Source: Chitinophaga sp. CF118 (GTDB taxonomy: Bacteria; Bacteroidota; Bacteroidia; Chitinophagales; Chitinophagaceae). From it: 64,000 nucleotides of DNA. The position numbers and the translations under genes were made by a program. Location of the stretch: positions 124,001 through 188,000 of the forward strand of contig NZ_FOMK01000002.1 in NCBI RefSeq assembly GCF_900112615.1. Reading direction: 5' to 3'. Below the pieces are notes generated by a model. It ran no database searches, was not told the DNA's origin, and worked only from the letters and a program-made list of their open reading frames with translations. Positions 1 to 7,787 of the stretch are shown here, piece after piece (position 1 is the first letter of the stretch; each line of letters begins with the position of its first letter).

Positions 1-165
1 CCTGATAGCAGATTCAAGAGAACCGCCTTTCAGGTTAATGGTAACATTCGTCTCTTTCAAAATCTGCCCCTGCCCTGCATATACAGGTAATATAAGGGAA
101 GCCGTTGTGAGAATGAAGACGATGGCCAGCACTCTGTTTCTGAGTGTTTTGATCATTTTTTTCAT
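1..165 (-). CDS. SusC/RagA-type TonB-dependent receptor, N-terminal fragment (cut by window edge)
   Basis: Only the first 55 codons lie in the window, read on the minus strand from the ATG at 165. The peptide starts MKKMIKTLRNRVLAIVFI, a basic then hydrophobic signal peptide ending near VYAGQGQ. It continues with KETNVTINLKGGSLESAI, which matches the start of the STN (secretin and TonB N-terminus) domain found in receptors that signal to an anti-sigma factor. The gene follows a FecR-like gene (238-1149) and an ECF sigma gene (1221-1811) in the same direction, the usual order for a Bacteroidota sigma/anti-sigma/SusC transport locus. Outer-membrane uptake of a glycan or other large substrate is inferred from the family; the substrate cannot be read from this piece. 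Confidence 0.8.
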   Translation of the reverse strand, partial: MKKMIKTLRNRVLAIVFILTTASLILPVYAGQGQILKETNVTINLKGGSLESAIR

Positions 166-237
166 ACGTAGTTCAGGTATTGTATGTGATATGGAATTTT
201 AGCACAGAGGTCTGTACGCGATTAAGATTTCAGTTTG

Positions 238-1149
238 TTATTCGTAAATCAGAATTTGCCGGTCAACGGCTTTTACTTTCAGTTGATGGATGGCAGCCAG
301 TACCTGTACTGCTTTCAGAGGCTCCATAGCTGTGGATAGTTCCGTGGTGTACCTTGTTGTTTTGACACGAAGCTGGTTGGCGGTGATAGTAATTCCGAAA
401 TTCTTTTGCATCATGATAACCATTTCATCAAAAGAGGCATCGTTGAGCAGCAGTTTACCGTTCTGCCATTCCAATGTATTTTGATCCAGAGAGTTGATAG
501 TGCTGGTATTGGTTTGTTTGTCATATATCAGCGCCTGATCTTTTATCAAGATGTTTGCATTCACACTCACCTTACCGCTGACTACCCCTACGCTGAGGTT
601 ATGCATTGCTTTATAGGCGGTAACATTAAATGAGGTGCCTAGTACAGTAGTGAGCAGCGGGCCACTTTCCACAATGAATGGTTTGCGCGGATCTTTTTTG
701 ACCTCAAAAAATACTTCCCCATCAATGATGTTCAGCCTTCTTTCGGAGGTAAAATTTGCTGCTATATGGATTGTAGAACCCGCATTGATGATGAGGGTGG
801 AACCATCTTTCATGTGCAAGGTTCTCCTTTCACCAGCTTTGGTGGTGATTTCCGTATAAGCAGGCCGGACTGACTGTTGCTTCAGCAGGAATAAGGTAAG
901 ACCGGCACCTGCCAGTAAGAAGGCAATGGCAGCGGCTCTATACAGGTAGATGCTTTTAGCGACTACAATTTGCGGCTGGATCTGCTTCCACATTTCCAGG
1001 CGAAGCCGATCTTCTTCAGCTTTGCTTAGTGTTACAGGCGGGTCCTCATCAAAGGAACTATACCAATGATCAATGATCCCGGATTCTTTTTCCCGGGCCT
1101 GACCAAGCAGATATCGCCTGAAAAGTTGTTTTAGTTTTCTAACTTCCAA
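238..1149 (-). CDS. FecR-family anti-sigma factor
   Basis: Predicted inner-membrane anti-sigma factor of about 303 residues. The N-terminal cytoplasmic part (about residues 1-70) has the FecR pattern LKQLFRRYLLGQA followed by a W near residue 29. One membrane segment lies near residues 71-89 (RAAAIAFLLAGAGLTLFLL). A periplasmic FecR domain follows with GERRTLHMKDGSTLIINAGS and GEVFFEV, then a C-terminal DUF4974-like domain (FDEMVIMMQKNFGI). The frame has no ATG in front: the apparent start is TTG at 1149, so the exact start is uncertain. It sits between the sigma gene and a SusC gene carrying an STN domain, so it should pass the receptor's substrate signal to that sigma factor. Confidence 0.9.
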   Translation of the reverse strand: MEVRKLKQLFRRYLLGQAREKESGIIDHWYSSFDEDPPVTLSKAEEDRLRLEMWKQIQPQIVVAKSIYLYRAAAIAFLLAGAGLTLFLLKQQSVRPAYTEITTKAGERRTLHMKDGSTLIINAGSTIHIAANFTSERRLNIIDGEVFFEVKKDPRKPFIVESGPLLTTVLGTSFNVTAYKAMHNLSVGVVSGKVSVNANILIKDQALIYDKQTNTSTINSLDQNTLEWQNGKLLLNDASFDEMVIMMQKNFGITITANQLRVKTTRYTTELSTAMEPLKAVQVLAAIHQLKVKAVDRQILIYE

Positions 1150-1220
1150 GGGAACTCGTTTAATAGCTTATCTCAGAAAAAGAGATTTGGTACTAGTCTG
1201 TTGAAAAATTTTATTTTCAA

Positions 1221-1811
1221 CTATTTATGGACCTCGCAGAATATATAGAGAAGCACCAATGCCCATTCGCCTGGAGTATTGGATTGTAAAGAGTTACGTA
1301 GCCTTTTAAGTGCTTCTGTAAGTTGGTTTTTAACAGTTTGTTCAGAGATATTTAAAATTCTTGCTATGTCTGCAATAGAGTAATCTTCTTCCCGGCTCAT
1401 CCGGAAGATCTGCTGCATACGGACGGGTAGCCGGTTGACGGCGGCTTCTATTGATGCTTTAAGTTCTTTAGTTTCGAGTGCATCCGTTTGGTTATCAAGC
1501 GCATTGAACAGTTCAATCTTTTTGATTTCTGCAGAATTGAAGGCATAATGGCTAATTACCCTGTATTTAATCGCTGTAAAGAGGTATCGGCCCAGTTCTC
1601 CGTCTTTATCTACCGTGATAGTTTTCCTGCGGCGCCACAGGCTCATCATGACTTCCTGAACAATATCTTTCGCTTCATCCTTATCTACCCGTTGGCAGGC
1701 TTTGAGATACAATGCTTTCCAGTAGCGATCATATAAAATTTCAAATGCAGTAGTATCGTCTCTCTTTACAGATTGCAATAACTCTCCATCGCTGATCTGC
1801 TGTTCGTTCAT
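1221..1811 (-). CDS. ECF RNA polymerase sigma factor
   Basis: An ECF sigma factor of about 196 residues. Region 2 is visible as FEILYDRYWKALYLKACQRV and DIVQEVMMSLWRRR (about residues 23-69). Region 4 is QQIFRMSREEDYSIADIARI followed by SEQTVKNQLTEALKRLR (about residues 133-172), the helix-turn-helix that reads the -35 element. The extra hydrophobic tail (WALVLLYIFCEV) is common in Bacteroidota ECF factors of SusC-linked loci. It starts at an ATG at 1811 and precedes FecR by 71 bases. Palindromes lie upstream (1822-1851 and 1907-1923). It probably switches on the adjoining receptor locus; the target promoters are not identified. Confidence 0.92.
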   Translation of the reverse strand: MNEQQISDGELLQSVKRDDTTAFEILYDRYWKALYLKACQRVDKDEAKDIVQEVMMSLWRRRKTITVDKDGELGRYLFTAIKYRVISHYAFNSAEIKKIELFNALDNQTDALETKELKASIEAAVNRLPVRMQQIFRMSREEDYSIADIARILNISEQTVKNQLTEALKRLRNSLQSNTPGEWALVLLYIFCEVHK

Positions 1812-1821
1812 TTATAAAGAG

Positions 1822-1923
1822 TTATGTGTAAAATAGTACATATTCACATAAAATAAGGCATAAATTTAATATTCTCTGCTTAATTCGGAGTTTAATTTTA
1901 GGACTTAATGTAAATATTACATT
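1822..1923. promoter_or_regulatory. Two palindromic operator-like sites upstream of the sigma gene
   Basis: Two symmetric sites lie ahead of the sigma-factor start at 1811. The first is TTATGTG (1822-1828) with CACATAA (1845-1851), a perfect 7-base inverted repeat with a 16-base spacer. The second is AATGTAA-ATA-TTACATT (1907-1923), a perfect 7+3+7 palindrome. Such symmetry is typical of dimeric repressor sites, but no matching regulator is identified, and AT-rich DNA gives short palindromes by chance. Confidence 0.4.
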
Positions 1924-1976
1924 ATCGCCAGTTTTAAAATTGGGCCTTTATTTTTAGACGTAGTCATTTATTGCTA

Positions 1977-2102
1977 TTGATCATAAATACACTGCGTCTG
2001 CCTGTTTAGATTATTAATTGGGCTTTAGAATAAGATTATAGATTTATTCTTTTTTATACTTCACCTAAACATCACGGCAGACAAGGTGTATTTATTGATC
2101 AA
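1977..2102. repeat. Dispersed structured repeat, copy A (imperfect terminal inverted repeats)
   Basis: This non-coding stretch begins TTGATCATAAATACAC and ends GTGTATTTATTGATCAA. The two ends are reverse complements except for one extra A, and the pairing continues inward through GTCTGCC/GGCAGAC, giving an imperfect stem of nearly 30 bases. Inside are AGAATAA/TTATTCT (2027-2050) and CACCT/AGGTG pairs. A diverged second copy lies at 20430-20544, sharing TTAATTGGGCTTTAGAATAAGA and GGCAGA-AAGGTG. It fills much of the 372-base gap between the sigma gene and the next gene. A MITE-like element, a REP-type palindrome or a conserved structured RNA would all fit. Confidence 0.7.
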
Positions 2103-2183
2103 CAGCAACAACATATTATCAGGAGACATATACCCGAAGAGCAATAAAAACGAAACCCGCTTTAATCTGTGGTTAATTTACAT

Positions 2184-3956
2184 CTAAGCGATTTGTAGCG
2201 CAGACAGCATCGCCTGCTGTGCATTTAACTGCTGTTTTAATACTTCTATATATTGCATGGTTTCCCTTTTAAAGGATGGGAGCAATCCTTTATAATATTC
2301 AATACCTTCTATCAAATTAGTTTTGAAGGTATTCAGATATTTACTTTGTTTGGCATTCATAGTATCTACACTCTTCCCGATCAATTTTTTCAGGTAGTCA
2401 ATATACAACTGTGCTTCATTCACAAACATATTAGGCCGTGGCAATGAATTTAGTACATTCCACCGCCCATAGATATGATCTACCATTTCCCGGAGGGAGA
2501 ACACGCCTGAGAAGTAAGCCAGATTGGGGCCTGGACAGATAGTAACCGCAGTCATCTTATGCGGCACCGGAATATTATCTTTCAGAAATACTGACACGCT
2601 GAGACCTTCGCACAAACAATCTTTGCTGGTAATATGATCAAATTCCACCTGGAACTCTGCTTCTGGCAAGTTCTTTTCTTTCAGCTGTTTTATTTTCAGA
2701 TCCTGGTACTGACGCGATGCTGTACAAATCGGTGTTGTTGTAAATTCAGTATCAGAAGCCAGAAACTTTTTATAACAGGGGCTTCCCGGTCTTCCTTTGG
2801 CAATGCGTTCTTTCCGTTGTTCTTCTGCTGTACTGTTTCTGAAATTCTGGAATGGTATTCCCAGAGGAGAAGCTGCACTCAAAAAGTAATCTTCTTTTTT
2901 TGCGGTTGCCAGTTGCTGCAAGGTGTGGTCATCTACATTTGTAACCTCCGGTACAAGTAAGAACGGACTCCCCCACCCTGTGCCATCCACCCCATAATAT
3001 TCCATCAAAAACAGGTCTTCATTGGATGTTCCGATTCCCCCCTGTACGGTGATCTTTAATGGAGGCTGTTGTGGGAAAACAGGGTTCCCTTTTACCATGT
3101 TAGCGATGTTGCAAAGTTCAAATAACTCTGTTGCCAGTTCAGATCTTTTTTGTTTGAATTCTTCCAGGATGGGGCCAAGCAACATTCCTTCGGTTGCGAA
3201 AGCATGTCCACCACAATTTAAACCGGATTCTATTCTGAATTCAGAGATCCAGATGCCTTTTTTTGCAAGCAGCTTACCCTGGATTAAAGCGGAGCGGAAA
3301 TCACTTACTTTCAGAATCACTTTTTTGCTTAGCACACCATTTGTGTCCGGGAAAAAACATGGGAAGTTTTCTATGTAATTATATAACCGTGGATTATATC
3401 CAGCAGAGAATACAATGGATGAATGTAACTGACTGTTTGCAATACCCCTTAATGCTGATAGTGCATCTGAGAACTCAGGGCTGCCATGCGTGAGGTTGTC
3501 AATCTTGGACATAATATTTACATCAATAGCACCGGGCCGGATTTCCTTTCTCAGCAGTTCCTGCAATGTTTCTTTTTCACTACTGATCAACATCACTTCA
3601 TAATGTTTCCTTACTGGGGAATCTATAGGCAGCATCTCGAAATACTTTACGATATCAGCATCTTTTGTAAAAGGTTGAACTAACAGTTCCTTCATTTGCC
3701 TGTCTACTATCCGTCCTAATAAATCCAGATAAGCAGTTATCCTGCGGGCACGATAATCATCATCTTTTTCCGTAATGGCAATATATTCTTCATCAGACTG
3801 CGCGCAGTGGTATTCCCGCATCTTCTCAATCAGTCCATCTTCAACGACTGATACGACTGAGGAGATCCCAAACCTGGCCACTTTTACAGGTGTATCAATA
3901 GAATAGCCTAATCCCAAAACTGGTATGTGAAAGGTGTGTAACGTTGTTTTACGCAT
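2184..3956 (-). CDS. Large conserved-looking protein of unknown function, possibly FMN-binding TIM-barrel-like
   Basis: I do not recognise this 590-residue protein with confidence. It has no signal peptide or membrane segment. The N-terminus (PVLGLGYSIDTPVKVARFGI) and the segments ESGLNCGGHAF (about residues 244-254) and VQGGIGTSNEDLFLMEYYGV followed by DGTGWGSPFL (about 305-335) recall the glycine-rich phosphate-binding loops of nitronate monooxygenase/enoyl-reductase flavoproteins. That similarity is by eye only. The C-terminal half has several cysteines (SPCYKKF, PICTASR, SKDCLCEG, VTICPGPN) and ends in a long helical region. It starts at ATG 3956, divergent from the nos genes across a 253-base gap. 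No neighbour explains its role. Confidence 0.6.
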   Translation of the reverse strand: MRKTTLHTFHIPVLGLGYSIDTPVKVARFGISSVVSVVEDGLIEKMREYHCAQSDEEYIAITEKDDDYRARRITAYLDLLGRIVDRQMKELLVQPFTKDADIVKYFEMLPIDSPVRKHYEVMLISSEKETLQELLRKEIRPGAIDVNIMSKIDNLTHGSPEFSDALSALRGIANSQLHSSIVFSAGYNPRLYNYIENFPCFFPDTNGVLSKKVILKVSDFRSALIQGKLLAKKGIWISEFRIESGLNCGGHAFATEGMLLGPILEEFKQKRSELATELFELCNIANMVKGNPVFPQQPPLKITVQGGIGTSNEDLFLMEYYGVDGTGWGSPFLLVPEVTNVDDHTLQQLATAKKEDYFLSAASPLGIPFQNFRNSTAEEQRKERIAKGRPGSPCYKKFLASDTEFTTTPICTASRQYQDLKIKQLKEKNLPEAEFQVEFDHITSKDCLCEGLSVSVFLKDNIPVPHKMTAVTICPGPNLAYFSGVFSLREMVDHIYGRWNVLNSLPRPNMFVNEAQLYIDYLKKLIGKSVDTMNAKQSKYLNTFKTNLIEGIEYYKGLLPSFKRETMQYIEVLKQQLNAQQAMLSALQIA

Positions 3957-4002
3957 TTATCATGTATTTTTTTCTAAAAACAAACAAAGGTTAGTTCATT
4001 TT

Positions 4003-4066
4003 GTTATCAGAATAATGACCAATATCATCCCTTCAACTGCCAGTAAACAGATTATTCTCAGATAAT
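4003..4066. promoter_or_regulatory. Inverted repeat in the divergent region ahead of the nos cluster
   Basis: GTTATCAGAATAAT (4003-4016) and ATTATTCTCAGATAAT (4051-4066) are reverse complements apart from two extra bases in the second arm, spaced by 34 bases. They lie between the divergent unknown gene (start 3956) and the cytochrome c gene (start 4210), about 150 bases before the latter. An operator or looping site for the nos genes is possible. I saw no clear FNR/CRP-type site. Confidence 0.35.
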
Positions 4067-4209
4067 AAAAGACATTTTTGTCCTAAATAATCACTGGATC
4101 TCAGATAGTCGTAACAGGTTTATCTGCTTTATCTAATGAGAATAGTTCGATTCTCTATAATGATTTCTATAACATCATCAATTACCAGGTTAATATAAAA
4201 ACTGCAATC

Positions 4210-4695
4210 ATGAATCAAAAATTTCAATTAGCAGCAACAGTTATTGTTTGCTTGTTTATTTACAGTTGTGGCTCTAGTCCGCAAACACCTTCCAGCACTT
4301 CATCATCAGTTGATTCCTCCATGATAAAACCGGAAGCGAATGCCGGAGCTGCTGACTCCAAAGGGACTGGAAAGTTTACTGATGTAAAACTTACTCATCC
4401 GTTAGACAAGAAAATGATAGCAGCAGGGATAAGCACGTACGATATAAAGTGTGGAGCATGTCACAGGCTGACTAATGAAAAACTGGTTGGTCCGGGTTGG
4501 AAAGAAGTCACAGACAGAAGGACACCTGAATGGATCATGAATTTCATAACTAATACAGATGAGATGATTGATAAAGATGCCGCAGCACAGGCGATGCTTG
4601 AAAAATGTATGGTACGCATGCCCAATCAGCATTTGAAAGATGAGGAAGCCAGGGAAGTGCTGGAATTCATGCGGCAAAATGATGGTAAAAATTAA
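4210..4695 (+). CDS. Lipoprotein c-type cytochrome, probable electron donor to NosZ
   Basis: A periplasmic monohaem cytochrome c of 161 residues. The signal peptide MNQKFQLAATVIVCLFIYSC ends in a lipobox-like IYSC, so it is probably lipid-anchored. The haem-binding site is CGACH (about residues 82-86) and the likely axial methionine is in CMVRMPNQHL near residue 138. A Ser/Thr-rich linker (residues 23-45) separates anchor and domain. It lies 26 bases before nosZ in the same direction, and clade II nos clusters often carry such cytochromes, so delivery of electrons to NosZ is a good inference. It is the first gene of the nos operon. Confidence 0.88.
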   Translation: MNQKFQLAATVIVCLFIYSCGSSPQTPSSTSSSVDSSMIKPEANAGAADSKGTGKFTDVKLTHPLDKKMIAAGISTYDIKCGACHRLTNEKLVGPGWKEVTDRRTPEWIMNFITNTDEMIDKDAAAQAMLEKCMVRMPNQHLKDEEAREVLEFMRQNDGKN

Positions 4696-4721
4696 TTTTC
4701 ACTTATACTTCCAATATAATT

Positions 4722-6692
4722 ATGAAACAAATTTCCTTAGCGCTTGGCACTGTTGCTGTAATAGCATTTCTGCAAAGTTGCAAAATGAAGAGCGCGGAAT
4801 CTGCCGTAAAAGGGGATGCCGCTGAAAAAGCATATGTAGCACCAGGTAAATATGATGAGTACTATAACTTTGTATCCGGTGGTTTTAGTGGCCAGGTATC
4901 GGTATATGGGTTGCCTTCAGGGAGACTATTAAAGGTTATCCCCGTATTTTCAGTATTCCCGGAAAATGGTTATGGTTATAGTGAAGAAACAAAGCCAATG
5001 CTGAACACCACGAATGGCGAAGTTCCATGGGATGACCAGCATCATCTTGATCTATCACAAACAAATGGAGAACAGGATGGGCGGTGGCTCTTTGCCAATG
5101 CAAACAATACCCCACGTGTGGCAAGAATTGATCTGACCACATTTAAAACGATGGAGATTATACAGATTCCTAACAGTGCGGGTAATCACTCTTCTCCATT
5201 TATTACAGAGAATACCGAATATGTGGTAGCTGGCACCCGGTTTTCTGTACCAATGGGAGAAGAGGATGTTGCGATAAGTTCATTTAAGAAAAACTTTCAT
5301 AGCACGGCTTCATTCATTAGTGTTGATAAAACATCCGGGCACATGAACATCGCCTTCCAGATTGTATTGCCAGGAATGAACCTTGATTTGAGTCATGCAG
5401 GGAAGGGACCATCACATGACTGGTTTTTCTTTTCCAGTTATAATACTGAGCAGGCTTATACCCTACTTGAAGTAAATGCATCACAAAAAGACAAGGACTA
5501 TATTATAGCGGTAAACTGGAAAAAAGCAGAGGAATATGCCAAAGCCGGTAAGGGGAAAAAGATTCCAGCTGAGTACGCCCATAATACATTTGATGAAAGC
5601 AAACAAACAGCTACTTCAGTAATAGAAAAAGAAGTATTACTATTAGATCCCAAAGATTGTCCGGGTATGGTTTACATGATTCCATGTCCTAAATCTCCTC
5701 ATGGCTGCGATATTGATCCAACAGGAGAGTATATTGTTGGCAGTGGGAAGCTGGCGGCATTAATACCCGTTTTTTCCTATACCAAGATCACCAACGCTAT
5801 TCAGAACAAACAATTTGAAGGTGATTTTTATGGTATTCCGATTATAAAATATGAAGCTGCTTTACACGGAGAGGTACAAAAGCCTGGTCTTGGACCTTTG
5901 CATACAGAATTTGATGGCAAAGGTAATGCGTACACATCTATGTTCCTTTCATCGGAAGTAGTTAAGTGGAGCATAAAAGATCTTAAAGTATTAGACAGGG
6001 TACCCACATACTATTCAGTTGGTCACTTAATGATTCCCGGAGGAGATACAAAAAAGCCATGGGGGAAATACCTGGTAGCGTATAATAAGATAACAAAAGA
6101 CCGTTTCCTGCCAACAGGTCCGGAGCTGGCCCAATCAGCCCAGTTATACGATATATCAGGTGATAAAATGCAATTAATACTTGACTATCCGACTATTGGT
6201 GAACCTCACTATGCTCAGGCAATTCCAGCGAGCATGCTGAAGGATAAGCAGGTTAAATACTTTGATATTAGTAAGAATCAAAATGAGTTTGTAAGTATGG
6301 GTGAGAAGAAAACAAATGTTGTTCGTCAAGGGAACAGGGTTGATGTATACATGACTGCGATCCGTTCCCACTTAACACCTGATAATATAGAAGGTGTGTA
6401 TGTAGGTGACGAGGTTTATTTTCACGTTACAAACCTGGAGCAGGACTGGGATATTCCACATGGTTTTGCCATCAAGAATTCAACAGCGGCAGACTTACTC
6501 ATTATGCCAGGCGAAACACTTACAATGAAATTTACGCCTCAGAAAAAAGGTATCTATCCATTCTATTGCACGGATTTCTGTTCAGCTTTACACCAGGAGA
6601 TGTCCGGGTATTTACGCGTATCTCTCAAAGGGAGTAGTGTACCACTAAAATTTAGTACAGGAGTTATCGCAGATGCTACCGAAAATAAATAG
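4722..6692 (+). CDS. nosZ: Nitrous oxide reductase, clade II (NosZ)
   Basis: Reduces N2O to N2 outside the cytoplasmic membrane. The 656-residue protein has a seven-bladed propeller region carrying CuZ ligands; DDQHHLDLSQ near residue 103 is the Asp-x-His-His motif, with later histidines at SPHGCD and LHTEFD. The C-terminal cupredoxin domain carries the complete CuA motif CTDFCSALHQEM (Cys616, Cys620, His624, Met627). The export signal lacks a twin arginine: MKQISLALGTVAVIAFLQSC is Sec-type with a lipobox, as expected of clade II rather than the Tat-exported clade I, and it suggests a lipid anchor. A strong terminator hairpin follows within 12 bases of the stop. Confidence 0.97.
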   Translation: MKQISLALGTVAVIAFLQSCKMKSAESAVKGDAAEKAYVAPGKYDEYYNFVSGGFSGQVSVYGLPSGRLLKVIPVFSVFPENGYGYSEETKPMLNTTNGEVPWDDQHHLDLSQTNGEQDGRWLFANANNTPRVARIDLTTFKTMEIIQIPNSAGNHSSPFITENTEYVVAGTRFSVPMGEEDVAISSFKKNFHSTASFISVDKTSGHMNIAFQIVLPGMNLDLSHAGKGPSHDWFFFSSYNTEQAYTLLEVNASQKDKDYIIAVNWKKAEEYAKAGKGKKIPAEYAHNTFDESKQTATSVIEKEVLLLDPKDCPGMVYMIPCPKSPHGCDIDPTGEYIVGSGKLAALIPVFSYTKITNAIQNKQFEGDFYGIPIIKYEAALHGEVQKPGLGPLHTEFDGKGNAYTSMFLSSEVVKWSIKDLKVLDRVPTYYSVGHLMIPGGDTKKPWGKYLVAYNKITKDRFLPTGPELAQSAQLYDISGDKMQLILDYPTIGEPHYAQAIPASMLKDKQVKYFDISKNQNEFVSMGEKKTNVVRQGNRVDVYMTAIRSHLTPDNIEGVYVGDEVYFHVTNLEQDWDIPHGFAIKNSTAADLLIMPGETLTMKFTPQKKGIYPFYCTDFCSALHQEMSGYLRVSLKGSSVPLKFSTGVIADATENK

Positions 6693-6703
6693 TATTTAAT
6701 ACC

Positions 6704-6731
6704 AGGGTGCATCATGCTTTTGATGCACCCT
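6704..6731 (+). terminator. Strong hairpin after nosZ
   Basis: AGGGTGCATCA (6704-6714) and TGATGCACCCT (6721-6731) form a perfect 11-base-pair stem with a 6-base loop, followed by TTCTATTT. It looks like an intrinsic terminator or a 3'-end stabiliser. Since accessory nos genes continue downstream in the same direction, it could leave the cytochrome-nosZ message more abundant than the maturation genes. Confidence 0.8.
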
Positions 6732-6783
6732 TTCTATTTGGATCGCTTTATTATTTTTGAATGCATACTCTATTTCTAAGATC

Positions 6784-7359
6784 ATGAAGAAGTTAACTAT
6801 ACCAGGAAAAATAAGTGTTTTAATAGTTATTCTATTCCTGGCAACATTATGGTTGTTCCCAATGTGGCGGATTGATTTGAGAGCGCCACAATATCCAGGG
6901 GGATTGTCCATGCAAATATGGCTAAATGATGTAAAAGGTGATGTGGATATTATAAATGGTCTGAACCATTATATTGGTATGAAAATGATCCATAAAAATG
7001 ATTTTCCGGAATTTGTTTATTTACCGGCTGTCATGTTGATCTTTATGGGATTGGGTATTGTGGTGCTGTTATTAAAGCGAAAATTATTTTACTACATATG
7101 GGCGTCTACATTCATGGTTATTGCTATATACTCGTTTTATGACTTTTATAAGTGGGAATACAATTATGGCCATAACCTTGACCCACATGCCCCAATTCAG
7201 GTACCAGGTATGTCATATCAACCACCATTATTTGGTTATAAGAAGTTGTTAAACTTTGAAGTATTATCTCAGCCGGATATTGCAGGATGGTTTTACATGG
7301 GAGTTGGGGTTTTATTGGTTTCGATAACAATTTATGAATGGAAAAAGCAATTGAAATGA
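6784..7359 (+). CDS. Nos-cluster integral membrane protein
   Basis: A membrane protein of about 191 residues with predicted membrane segments near residues 10-28, 86-105, 112-129 and 168-184. It is encoded between nosZ and nosL; its stop overlaps the nosL start (ATGA), so it belongs to the cluster. The extracytoplasmic loop has a conserved-looking MWRIDLRAPQYP and a tyrosine/histidine-rich part (YNYGHNLDPHAP). Clade II clusters usually carry a small membrane protein (NosB in epsilonproteobacteria) at this position; I cannot say this is homologous. I chose the ATG at 6784 (MKKLTIPGK) rather than the upstream ATG at 6757. Its likely job is in N2O-reductase maturation or electron supply. Confidence 0.75.
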   Translation: MKKLTIPGKISVLIVILFLATLWLFPMWRIDLRAPQYPGGLSMQIWLNDVKGDVDIINGLNHYIGMKMIHKNDFPEFVYLPAVMLIFMGLGIVVLLLKRKLFYYIWASTFMVIAIYSFYDFYKWEYNYGHNLDPHAPIQVPGMSYQPPLFGYKKLLNFEVLSQPDIAGWFYMGVGVLLVSITIYEWKKQLK

Positions 7360-7787
7360 AGAAGTCGGCCTTGATATTTTTTATGATCAGTCTTATTTAC
7401 TTACCGGGCTGTAAACAATCCTTTGAGCCAATCAGCTATGGACATGATGCGTGTGTGCAGTGCAAAATGACAATAATGGATAAACGGTTTGCAGCTGAAA
7501 TAGTAACCAGCAAGGGGAAAGTTTACAAGTTTGATGATATAGGCTGTTTACTGAAATATGCAACCGGGCAAATTTCCAGGGATACAGGCGCACTGATACT
7601 TGTATCTGATTACAACAATCCGGAGAATCAATTCATAAACGCATATCGGGCAGTATATCTGCATAACGAAATTTTTAAAAGCCCAATGAATGGTAATTAT
7701 GCAGCCTTTGCCACCGTAGAAAACACCGGGCAACTCAAAGACAGTCTGCATACTGAATTACTAAAGTGGGAAAACCTGCATAAATGA
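7356..7787 (+). CDS. nosL: NosL copper chaperone lipoprotein
   Basis: Binds Cu(I) outside the membrane and supplies it for NosZ metallocentre assembly. The 143-residue protein starts MKKSALIFFMISLIYLPGC, a lipoprotein signal with lipobox LPGC. The NosL motif CVQCKMTIMDKRFAAEI follows, with CxxCxM as likely copper ligands, then KVYKFDDIGCLLKY. The ATG at 7356 overlaps the stop of the previous gene (ATGA) and gives a proper signal peptide, so it is preferred to the ATG at 7338. It overlaps nosD by four bases at the other end, which indicates translational coupling. Confidence 0.93.
   Translation: MKKSALIFFMISLIYLPGCKQSFEPISYGHDACVQCKMTIMDKRFAAEIVTSKGKVYKFDDIGCLLKYATGQISRDTGALILVSDYNNPENQFINAYRAVYLHNEIFKSPMNGNYAAFATVENTGQLKDSLHTELLKWENLHK

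Noticed and set aside
2696-2878. Minus-strand and plus-strand short frames inside the 590-codon gene
   Set aside because: They overlap a long open frame with consistent protein-like composition and have no support of their own.
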